A model generated the notes under the pieces. It saw nothing but the letters and a program-made list of their open reading frames with translations. It was not told the DNA's origin and did not search any database. A stretch of DNA of 39,397 bases from an uncultured Pseudomonadota bacterium (GTDB lineage: Bacteria > Pseudomonadota > Gammaproteobacteria > Ga0077536). The translations under genes and the position numbers were made by a program. Shown one piece after another: positions 33,021 to 39,397 of the stretch. Position 1 is the first letter of the stretch. Every line of letters begins with the position of its first letter. Location: contig CAIKBL010000075.1 in assembly GCA_903825645.1 (NCBI GenBank), positions 1 through 39,397 of the forward strand, in the 5' to 3' direction.

Positions 33021-33890
33021 GTGAGTAAAGTAGCTTTTCTGGGGGTGGGGACGATGGGCTTTCCGATGGCCGGCCATCTCGCCCGGGCGGGTCATGAGAT
33101 CACCGTTTACAACCGCACAGCGGCCCGCGCGGAGGCTTGGTGCGTGGGACAGGGTGGGCAGGGCGCCGCGACGCCCGCGGCCGCCGCCCGGGATGCCGAA
33201 GTGGTTTTTTCTTGCGTGGGTAACGATGCTGATTTGCGCGCCGTGACTTTGGGTGATGACGGCGCCTTCGCAGGCATGTCGGCGGGTACTGTCTATGTCG
33301 ATCATTCCACCACCTCTGCCGAGATCGCACGCGAACTGGCCGGCGTCGCCGCGGCACGGGGGATCAGTTTTCTTGATGCCCCCATTTCGGGTGGGCAGCG
33401 CGGTGCCGAAGAGGGGATCTTGACCATCATGGTGGGCGGCGACGCCACCGCGTTCCAACGCGTTGCCCCGGTATTGGCGGCCTACGGCCGCAGCGTCAAG
33501 CACCTAGGACCTTCCGGGGCCGGTCAACTGACCAAAATGGTTAATCAAATCTGTTGTGCCGGTGTCATTCAGGGGCTGGCAGAGGCCCTCAATTTTGGTC
33601 TCTGTGCCGGGCTCGATATGGCGGCGGTGATTGAAGTCATCAGTAAAGGCGCCGCGCAATCCTGGCAAATGGATAATCGCGCCGCGACTATGGTGGAGGG
33701 ACGTTTTGATTTTGGTTTTGCGGTGGACTGGATGCGCAAAGATCTCGGTATCGTGCTGGACGAAGCGCACCGCAATGGCGCCACCCTGCCGGTTACCGCG
33801 CTGGTAGACCAGTTCTACGGCACCCTCCAGCAGCGGGGACGCGCGCGGGCAGATACCTCGAGTCTCATTGCCTTGTTGCGCGATTACTGA
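33021..33890 (+). CDS. 3-hydroxyisobutyrate dehydrogenase-family NAD(P) oxidoreductase
   Basis: A 289-residue beta-hydroxyacid dehydrogenase. The N-terminal Rossmann domain has GVGTMGFPMAGHLARAG and YNRT, the latter suggesting NADP preference. The family substrate signature is FLDAPISGGQRGAEEGILTI. The catalytic Lys is in GAGQLTKMVNQI. The all-helical C-terminal domain has DNRAATMVEGRFDFGFAVDWMRKDLGI. Relatives include 3-hydroxyisobutyrate dehydrogenase, tartronate semialdehyde reductase and succinic semialdehyde reductase; the substrate cannot be chosen here. It starts at GTG 33021 with GGAG eight bases upstream. It is followed after one base by the Sel1-repeat gene, so translation of the two is probably coupled. 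It lies 84 bases after rimO. Confidence 0.9.
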   Translation: MSKVAFLGVGTMGFPMAGHLARAGHEITVYNRTAARAEAWCVGQGGQGAATPAAAARDAEVVFSCVGNDADLRAVTLGDDGAFAGMSAGTVYVDHSTTSAEIARELAGVAAARGISFLDAPISGGQRGAEEGILTIMVGGDATAFQRVAPVLAAYGRSVKHLGPSGAGQLTKMVNQICCAGVIQGLAEALNFGLCAGLDMAAVIEVISKGAAQSWQMDNRAATMVEGRFDFGFAVDWMRKDLGIVLDEAHRNGATLPVTALVDQFYGTLQQRGRARADTSSLIALLRDY

Positions 33891-33891
33891 C

Positions 33892-35211
33892 ATGAAAAAC
33901 ATCTCCCGGATTGGGGCGCAGCGGGTGGGTGAATCACCGCCGCTCGTGGCCGCCGCGGCCCGCGGGAATACCGAGGCGCAGTTTGAGCTGGCGGGTTGGT
34001 TGCGCGAGCACGGTGAGCGCCCGACCGATGGGGGACAGGCCTTCGCCTGGGATCTCCGCGCCGCACGCGCAGGGCATGTCCAAGCCCAGTCCCGGGTAGG
34101 GGCGGCGTTGCTCGATGGCCGAGGCTGCGAGGTTGATCTCATCAGTGCCATTGGTTGGCTACGCGAGGCGGCCGAGTCCAACGAACTGGATGCCTTGACC
34201 CGACTCGGTTGGTGTTACCAGACCGGGACGGGGATCGCGCGCAATCTGGCGCGCGCGTTTGCCTGTTATAGCGCCGCGGCACATAGCGAACATCCGGCCG
34301 CACATTTCGGCCTCGGCGAGTGTTATCACCGCGCGTTGGGGATCCCGCGTGATGATACCCGTGCGATGCAGCATTGGACGCTGGCGGCCCAACAGGGACA
34401 TGCCCGCGCGCAACTGCACCTGGCGCTCGCCTATGTGCAGGGTTGGCACGGAGAGCCGGACTATCTCCTTGCCCTCCAGTGGGGGCGACGGGCCGCAGCG
34501 GCCGGCGATCTCGAGGCGCAGTGCAGTCTGGGATTGATGCTGAGCGGCGCGCCTGAGGCGCATCGCGATCGCGCGGAGGCCGAGCGCTGGTTGAGTGTCG
34601 CTGCGAACGCCGGCATGGCGAAGGCACAATATGCCTTGGCGCGCTTTTACCAACGAGGCTTCTGCACGCCACCGACCCGAGACACGCCTTTGAGCTGGTT
34701 GCGCAAGGCCGCAGCCCAGGGTCATCCCAAAGCCGCTTTCCGGATGGCGCTGGCCTTTGAAAAGGGCGAGTGGGGTGCGCCGGATAAGCTACGGGCAGGG
34801 GTCTGGTGGCGGCATGCGGCAGAACTCGGGTTCGCGCCGGCGGGCTACGAAGTCGCGCGCCGGGCGATGGCTGGCCTGATACAGGGGATCCCGCCTGCAG
34901 AGATCGTCGAGTTGTTTGAGCGCTCGGCTCGACAGGGCTATGGGCGCGCCCAAGCGGGTCTCGGTCTGTGTTACGCGAAAGGTTTTGGGGTGCCGCGTGA
35001 TTTGGTGCGCGCGTATGCCTGGTTCACACTCGCCGCCGATCAAGCCTTGGCTAAGGCGAAGTCAGCCCTCGCGGCGCTCGATCTTATTTTGACGCCGTCC
35101 GCGTTGGTGGACGCACGCCGCGAAGGCGCGATGTTGCGCGTGAGTTTATCGACGCTAGACGCGAAGGCGGACGAAGACGCTGTTCTCGTGCTGGCACGCA
35201 CGCTCAGCTGA
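33892..35211 (+). CDS. Sel1-like repeat protein
   Basis: A 439-residue protein made almost entirely of about nine to ten Sel1-like (TPR-related) helical repeats. Typical units are AARAGHVQAQSRVGAALLDG, LTRLGWCYQTGTGIARN, LGECYHRALGIPRDD, AANAGMAKAQYALARFYQRG and LGLCYAKGFGVPRDL. No signal peptide or membrane segment is visible, so it is probably cytoplasmic and acts in protein-protein contacts. I chose the ATG at 33892, one base after the stop of the upstream dehydrogenase. A TTG at 33868 would overlap it. The coupled arrangement suggests a shared transcript, but a functional link is not implied. Its 3' end overlaps by 8 bases the 3' end of the convergent transporter gene. Confidence 0.88.
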   Translation: MKNISRIGAQRVGESPPLVAAAARGNTEAQFELAGWLREHGERPTDGGQAFAWDLRAARAGHVQAQSRVGAALLDGRGCEVDLISAIGWLREAAESNELDALTRLGWCYQTGTGIARNLARAFACYSAAAHSEHPAAHFGLGECYHRALGIPRDDTRAMQHWTLAAQQGHARAQLHLALAYVQGWHGEPDYLLALQWGRRAAAAGDLEAQCSLGLMLSGAPEAHRDRAEAERWLSVAANAGMAKAQYALARFYQRGFCTPPTRDTPLSWLRKAAAQGHPKAAFRMALAFEKGEWGAPDKLRAGVWWRHAAELGFAPAGYEVARRAMAGLIQGIPPAEIVELFERSARQGYGRAQAGLGLCYAKGFGVPRDLVRAYAWFTLAADQALAKAKSALAALDLILTPSALVDARREGAMLRVSLSTLDAKADEDAVLVLARTLS

Positions 35212-36085
35212 CGCGGCGCGTCATCGTCAGGGCGCGCAGCGCACTGGACGAGAGAATTAATCCCCCGCCCATCAACGCCGGCAGCCCCGGGACTTCACCG
35301 TGCACGACCCACGCCCACAGGGGATTCAAGACCGGTTCCAGCAAGAGTAATAAGGCCCCTTCCAAGGCGGTGACGCGGCGCAGACCAAGGGAGATGAGGA
35401 TGAACGCACTGCCTAATTGGAAGACGCCCATGTAGGCGACAAGTCCCCAATCTGCCACGCTGGCGTGCGCCGGGATACCGACGAGGGGGAGGAGTCCCGC
35501 ACTCAGGGCAACATTGGCGACGATAATGGCGGCTATCGCGCGTTGGAAACCATCGGGGACACGGCGAGATAAGCCTCGCATGGTCAGGGTCGTAAATGCC
35601 CAGGTCACGCCACAGACCGCAGCGACGGCGCCGCCAAGGACTGGGTTGGGGGCCGTCCGGGTGACGTGGGCGGGTGCAAGGAGGAGCAAGATCATTCCCA
35701 CCCCAATGAGGGAGACGAAGCCTATCTCACGCCGTGCCACGGGCTCTTTTAGCAACCAAGGTCCCAACAGCAGCAAGTAGAGTGGGGCGGTGTATTGCAG
35801 AAAGATGGCGGTGGCGGCGTTGGTGAGTTTGTTCCCCCACATGAAAAGCAAAGTGGTTGCGGCGTGAGCCAGGGCGGCTGGTAACAGCTGTCGGTCCCAG
35901 CATTGTCGCGGTGGCCGAATGACGAGCAGGAGAAAAATGGAAATGACCAGTGCGCGCCATCCCGCCAATTCGAGGACATTGAAGCTGACTGCCTTGATGA
36001 TCGTCGAGCCGGTCGAGAGCAGTAGCGCACCGGTTAGTATTTGGACGTAAGCCACCCAGATCGGCGCGTGTTGCCGCGTGTTCAC
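35204..36085 (-). CDS. EamA/DMT-family inner-membrane transporter
   Basis: A 293-residue protein with about ten membrane helices in two EamA repeats. It begins IWVAYVQILTGALLLSTGS. The first repeat includes LLFMWGNKLTNAATAIFLQYTAP, typical of the family, and the second starts near VCGVTWAFTTLTMRGL. It ends with a motif-like LLLLEPVLNPLWAWVVHGE, common in RhaT/EamA exporters. The substrate is unknown. It differs in sequence from the other EamA protein in this window (15105-16007). The start lies 61 bases from the broken end of the abiEii gene, so this locus marks one side of the AbiE deletion junction. Confidence 0.87.
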   Translation of the reverse strand: MNTRQHAPIWVAYVQILTGALLLSTGSTIIKAVSFNVLELAGWRALVISIFLLLVIRPPRQCWDRQLLPAALAHAATTLLFMWGNKLTNAATAIFLQYTAPLYLLLLGPWLLKEPVARREIGFVSLIGVGMILLLLAPAHVTRTAPNPVLGGAVAAVCGVTWAFTTLTMRGLSRRVPDGFQRAIAAIIVANVALSAGLLPLVGIPAHASVADWGLVAYMGVFQLGSAFILISLGLRRVTALEGALLLLLEPVLNPLWAWVVHGEVPGLPALMGGGLILSSSALRALTMTRRVS

Positions 36086-36146
36086 CTGAAATCCTCGTGA
36101 AAGGGAAAGCGGCCTTCCCGCGCCGCAGTGACCGGCGCGGTCTAAC

Positions 36147-36521
36147 TCATTCCTCCATCATGCCATTAGTGGGCGGTAACGTCCAAGACGGTGCGCGCAC
36201 TTGGCCCGTCATCGACACCGTCGCCGACTCCCCGCGCGGCCAATGGAAGCGATCTCGATTTTCGGCGAAGACGGATTTGAGGAATCCTTCGTCGAGGTGC
36301 GCGCCGTCTCTCAGTGTGAAGTCAAGGTCTTCGGAGAAACGATAGGTTTCGAAGAAGCATTTCTTGAGACAGGTTCCACCCTTGAATATCCAGCTATCGG
36401 CGAGGGCTTCGTGGCTGTAGATGCCCGCAAGCATCCAGCCTAAAACGTAGTCCTTTTCGACGACGTGAGCATTTAGAGAGGTCTGCTCTGCAATAGCGAG
36501 GATTTCGCGCTTCTCAATCAT
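36147..36521 (-). pseudogene. abiEii: Truncated AbiEii-type nucleotidyltransferase toxin
   Basis: Only the first ~100 residues of an AbiEii/AbiGii toxin remain (full-length proteins are around 260-330). The retained part includes IAEQTSLNAHVVEKDYVLGW and the nucleotidyltransferase signature FKGGTCLKKCFFETYRFSED followed by LDF, with the catalytic acidic pair. Similarity stops after FLKSVFAEN, and a foreign tail of about 30 residues leads to a stop at 36147. The rest of the toxin, including later NTase motifs, is lost. The ATG at 36521 overlaps the stop of abiEi (ATGA), the normal operon arrangement. It is very unlikely to be toxic. Confidence 0.8.
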
Positions 36522-37327
36522 AAGCGACCCTCGCGTATCCAACTATTGGGAACGAGAAGGCGCCACTTGGAAATAAGGTTCGGGGTTTCTACAGAAGGAT
36601 CGAGTTTAGCGTGCCCTCCACTTAGTTGTTTGAGGCATTTCTGGGCAAGCACATCCGCACCCGACTGACGCTCTGCAAGAAATCCTAGGCGTTTAAAGAC
36701 CGCACCATTGCCAAGACGGCTGGCGTAATCGATGAGCTTGTTGTCGTCCCGATCATTGCGCTTTAAGTAAGCGTTGAAGCAATCTGCACTGTGCTGAATA
36801 CCCCCGCCGAGCGTGGGATCATTGAGCATGTCGATGATCGTGCGATGCACGTCGGAAACAGGCACACGCGTCTGATGGCGCCAAACCGATTGAGTTCCGA
36901 ATATCTTCTGTTCGTCGATATGCGTGAGTGTGAAATGCATCCCCTGGCGTATCTGCCGTTTTTTGCGAACCGGCTGCGCAGTTAGGACAAGGACGTCTTT
37001 AAAGATCTGTTCGGTTAGGTCCCAATGTTCTGCAGCGGTACGGCCTCCGATATAAGCTGGCGCAAAGAGTGCAGGCACAAGAACCCAGGCATCATCAAGC
37101 AGGCGCTTAGAGCCCTGGGTATCAATCGAAGCAGCAACATATGCGCCGCGCCCGACTCGACTTAGCCAGCCTTGTTCCATCCATCGTGAGAGCCGCTGCG
37201 CCGCTGAGATGCGGTCGACATTGAGCGCAGTCACCACGTCGTCGACGTGAATCACGTCGCCGGCCTTGGCAAGCACACTGACCAATTGGGCACGGCCCTG
37301 GGGTAGCTCTTTATGCTTTTCCTTCAT
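36518..37327 (-). CDS. abiEi: AbiEi-family antitoxin / transcriptional autoregulator
   Basis: A 269-residue protein of the AbiEi family, antitoxin of type IV toxin-antitoxin/abortive-infection systems. The N-terminal ~80 residues form a winged helix (VDDVVTALNVDRISAAQRLSR, then GWLSRVGRGAYV). The C-terminal part is the AbiEi domain (PALFAPAYIGGRTAAEHWDL, VHRTIIDMLNDPTLGGGIQH). Studied homologues bind inverted repeats at their own promoter and repress it. Matching palindromes lie upstream here. The ATG at 37327 is preceded by AGGA at five bases. The partner toxin gene downstream is truncated, so this is now an orphan antitoxin. Base composition here is noticeably lower in GC than the flanking core genes, which fits acquisition by transfer. 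Confidence 0.87.
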   Translation of the reverse strand: MKEKHKELPQGRAQLVSVLAKAGDVIHVDDVVTALNVDRISAAQRLSRWMEQGWLSRVGRGAYVAASIDTQGSKRLLDDAWVLVPALFAPAYIGGRTAAEHWDLTEQIFKDVLVLTAQPVRKKRQIRQGMHFTLTHIDEQKIFGTQSVWRHQTRVPVSDVHRTIIDMLNDPTLGGGIQHSADCFNAYLKRNDRDDNKLIDYASRLGNGAVFKRLGFLAERQSGADVLAQKCLKQLSGGHAKLDPSVETPNLISKWRLLVPNSWIREGRL

Positions 37328-37344
37328 ACGTCCTATTTAGCAAA

Positions 37345-37364
37345 ATATGCGAAATACTGCATAT
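37345..37364 (-). promoter_or_regulatory. Candidate AbiEi operator 1
   Basis: Perfect 6-bp inverted repeat ATATGC-N8-GCATAT between the predicted transcription start and the abiEi ATG. It shares ATGCGAA (37347-37353) with operator 2. Its position suits autorepression. Confidence 0.5.
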
Positions 37365-37396
37365 ACACTAACAGGGGCCACGGAACTTTTCAAGTT

Positions 37397-37405
37397 ATTA
37401 TATCA
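37397..37405 (-). promoter_or_regulatory. Extended -10 promoter for abiEi
   Basis: On the minus strand the sequence reads TGATATAAT: a perfect TATAAT (37397-37402) with an upstream TG, the extended -10 form. The -35 region is poor, as is common for such promoters, and is overlapped by operator 2. The leader would be about 60 bases. Confidence 0.6.
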
Positions 37406-37411
37406 CCCGTA

Positions 37412-37430
37412 ATTCGCTCAAAATGCGAAT
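37412..37430 (-). promoter_or_regulatory. Candidate AbiEi operator 2
   Basis: Perfect 6-bp inverted repeat ATTCGC-N7-GCGAAT covering the -35 region of the abiEi promoter. It contains ATGCGAA (37423-37429), also found in operator 1. Two related inverted repeats flanking one promoter match the known mode of AbiEi autoregulation. Confidence 0.5.
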
Positions 37431-37681
37431 CATGGCAAATGTACTAATGAGATCAAAAACAGATCGCTAACCGCTATCGGGAGACGAACGAAAGCGAAAA
37501 GGGCAGTTGGGGCTGCCCCCCTTTCCAACGGGTGCCGCTGAAAACACAGCAACAGCAGGTTTCAGGTGAAAACAATCAACTGATCCACAAGAACGGCCGT
37601 TTTTAGGGGATTTCGGACGCAAAGTTTAGACACGTATTTGGACACATCCTGGACACGTATGTGTATAGGCATTTGTTTTTG
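37431..37681. other. AT-rich junction between the AbiE remnant and the IS remnant
   Basis: No gene is seen. There is a perfect hairpin GGGCAG-TTGGGG-CTGCCC (37501-37518) flanked by A/T-rich arms, a looser CTGAAA/TTTCAG stem near 37550, and the short direct repeats annotated separately. Composition differs from the core genes. Confidence 0.4.
37628..37660. repeat. Three short direct repeats next to the IS remnant
   Basis: AGACACGTAT (37628-37637), GGACACATCC (37640-37649) and GGACACGTAT (37651-37660) are three imperfect copies at a period of 11-12 bases. IS21-family ends carry multiple short transposase-binding repeats, and these lie just outside the truncated 3' end of istA. They may be such binding sites. 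Confidence 0.4.
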
Positions 37682-38894
37682 CTAGTATAATTTTTCTACT
37701 TGCAAGAACAACGTCTTGGCGTTAGCCGCCGCAGGGTGCAGCCGATCCTGGGCGCGATGGGTACTGGACGCACGTTTATGCGCCGCCAAGGCTTCGATGT
37801 GCGCCCTGATCTCCACCTGCTCGCCGGCGTCGTAGGACCGCCGATGATGCGCGAGGAGGTGCTGGCCATCGACGATACGGACGCCGTCCCCCGTGGCCAG
37901 TACCGTCACCGTCGACCGCACATGGGTGTGCGGTACGCTGTAGTCGTTGAGGTCAAAGCGCACGTACGGTGTCTCGTCTACCTTGACCTCTTGGCGCTGT
38001 TCGCTCGGGAAGGGCTCGGCGTGGGCGGGGCGTATGCTCCTCACCCCATGCCGCGCGAACCGTTCAGGTGCGATCCTCTGGACACGGCCGATCAGCGGCC
38101 TCGCCCTGACACCAAGCGTCGGCTTGGGCGTTCAGATCATCGAGACCGTTAAAGGGGCGGGCGGCAAAGAAGGCGTCGCGTGCATAACGGATGGCGCGCT
38201 CTACGCGGTCCTTCTCGTTGCCCCGGGCGACAGCCACGAGTCTCGGCTGGAAGTGGTAGTGCGCCGCCAACTCGAGCAGGGTCGGGTCGAAGTGGATGGC
38301 CTGGCCGACGCGTTCCAGTACCGCACTCTTGCGGTTGTCATAGAACAACACCCGGGCGATGCCCAGACGCTCGAAGCCTTCGACATGGCCGCGGATAAAC
38401 TCGCCCATGGCGGCACCCAGATAGAAGCGCAAAAAGATCATGCGCGAGTAGGCCAGTACCCTCACGAACGCCATCAGCGGACGTTTGGCGCGTCCGATCT
38501 GGACATGGCCGAAGTGTGCCCAGTCCACTTGTGCAATCTCGTCCGGGAGCGTCCGCAACCGCAGATACGCCTCGGCCGGCGGCCGCGGCCGCAGCAACGC
38601 CACCCAATGCCGGAAGTGGTCTGCCGAGCCCCGGTAGCCACGCGCACGGGCCATCGTATACAGCCGGCTGGCCCGCAGGGTCGGATAGCGGTCCAAGATC
38701 TCCAGGATAAATTCCGTGTAGGGATCGACCTTCGCCGTCTTGGGGAGTGCCGGTGCTTCAACGCGGTCGGCCTGTCGCAACACACGCCGCACGACGCCGC
38801 GGTGCACGTTTAGCTGCGCCGCGATCGTGCCTATTTTTCAACGCTCGACCGTATGGAGACGCAAGATCTCCACTTCGAGTTCGCGGGTGATCAT
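37682..38894 (-). pseudogene. istA: IS21-family transposase IstA, broken
   Basis: The start at 38894 reads MITRELEVEILRLHTVER, then a TGA (38838-38840) where [20 protein letters not shown] resumes in frame; it probably was a Trp codon. The helix-turn-helix is followed by an rve-type DDE integrase core: [16 protein letters not shown] (first Asp), [31 protein letters not shown] (second Asp) and [19 protein letters not shown] (Glu). The frame stops at 38064 after RPCPEDRT. The C-terminal domain continues in another frame from about 38060 (DETPYVRFDLNDYSVPHTHV) to a stop at 37682, short of a full-length IstA. One nonsense codon, one frameshift and truncation make it inactive. Confidence 0.85.
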
Positions 38895-38909
38895 GGCGCA
38901 CGCCCTTCA

Positions 38910-39357
38910 TCACGGACCGCCACGTAAAGGACCGCGCCGCGTAATCCGCGGCAACACGCTACCGCAGAAACGGCAACGCGGGTGTCGCGGCACGCCGGCC
39001 ATACCGCTGCCAACGGGACGATAAAGCGAGGATTCAACCTGAACGCGGACCTCAGGAGGAGACCTAACGAGGGGCGTGATGTTCTCTTCGAGAAGGGGGG
39101 CGTGCGGAAGCCTGATGCGCCACTTCCTGGGGTTGGCGGACGCGCCATCGTCGCTGCCGCTCAGCATGTTGATGCGCACCACGCCCCGTGTGTCGATACC
39201 GGGAGCCCGCACGCAGAACGGACTGGCGGCGGCGATCAATCGCACACGCCGGGCCGCAGTAGGGGTTGCCGCGGTCACAGTGGCGACAAATACGCGCCTG
39301 CACGCCGCAGCGCGCACTGCAGTAGAGTCGATACGACGTCCCACCAGAACACGGCAT
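38910..39357 (-). pseudogene. Cysteine-rich accessory ORF of the IS element, frameshifted
   Basis: From the ATG at 39357 the frame gives a short cysteine-rich start (YCSARCGVQARICRHCDRGN, then YCGPACAIDRRR), likely to bind zinc. An arginine/glutamine-rich stretch with RYRHTGRGAHQHAERQRRW follows. That frame closes at 39064. The family's end appears in the neighbouring frame: ITPLVRSPP, then PRCRFCGSVLPRITRRGPLR, closing at 38910. From memory, similar small proteins of unknown role lie directly upstream of istA in some proteobacterial IS21-type elements. It is not expected to give a full product. Identification is by pattern and position. Confidence 0.6.
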
Positions 39358-39397
39358 CCAGATTGTCCAAAAGACGGGACAACGCAGAGCCGCACAG

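Larger units (their letters stand above)
37682..39357 (-). mobile_element. Remnant of an IS21-family insertion sequence
   Basis: The remnant consists of a broken istA (37682-38894) and a broken upstream cysteine-rich accessory ORF (38910-39357). No istB helper ATPase gene is present: istA is cut off at 37682 and AT-rich DNA follows. Inverted terminal repeats could not be identified; the right end may lie beyond the window. Confidence 0.7.

Noticed and set aside
37628-37660. CRISPR-like array
   Set aside because: The repeats are only 10 bases long with 1-2 base gaps and no spacers. No cas genes are present in the window.

Overview
The window is GC-rich proteobacterial DNA. It carries a MotA/MotB stator, two sites resembling flagellar sigma-28 promoters, squalene-hopene cyclase, RimO and an assimilatory nitrate/nitrite system. 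A gammaproteobacterium, or a related autotrophic lineage, is the best guess. There is no rRNA or other marker to fix the taxon. I see no rRNA, tRNA or CRISPR array.

Layout, left to right. Positions 1-1043 hold no convincing gene. A minus-strand group (1044-4582) encodes a PP2C-type phosphatase with a membrane segment, a large conserved protein of unknown function and a small lipocalin-like protein. A 604-bp divergent region separates it from the nitrate locus (5187-11532). That locus has a molybdopterin nitrate reductase (NasA) with a frameshift near its 3' end. It is followed by a 1253-residue multidomain enzyme: two cyclic-nucleotide-binding domains, a BFD-like [2Fe-2S] domain, a flavin/NAD(P)H reductase and a siroheme nitrite reductase. 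The displaced NasA C-terminus stays open, with no stop, into this enzyme. Positions 11618-16007 hold a serine hydrolase, a carboxymuconolactone decarboxylase-like protein, a CHAD protein and an EamA transporter.

motA-motB (minus) and a REC-GGDEF-EAL c-di-GMP enzyme (plus) diverge from one short region. It carries two sigma-28-like promoters, one facing each way. Next come squalene-hopene cyclase, with a good -35/-10 promoter and a long structured leader, and a DmdC-type acyl-CoA dehydrogenase. A tightly packed operon follows: FMN-dependent L-2-hydroxyacid dehydrogenase, CoA-binding protein, O-acetylhomoserine sulfhydrylase, FAD-dependent 2-hydroxyacid dehydrogenase and a hotdog thioesterase.

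The right third mixes core genes (rimO, a 3-hydroxyisobutyrate-dehydrogenase-like gene, a Sel1-repeat protein, a second EamA transporter) with mobile or defence debris. A BrnT toxin/CopG-type antitoxin pair is embedded in a decayed serine recombinase. An AbiE-type system has an intact antitoxin gene, candidate operators and a truncated toxin gene. The right end is a decayed IS21-family element with a broken istA and a broken cysteine-rich accessory ORF.

The most unusual items are the sensor-reductase-nitrite reductase fusion with its broken, in-frame junction to NasA, and the paired sigma-28 promoters linking the stator to a c-di-GMP enzyme. The recombinase/toxin fusion and the AbiE promoter architecture follow.
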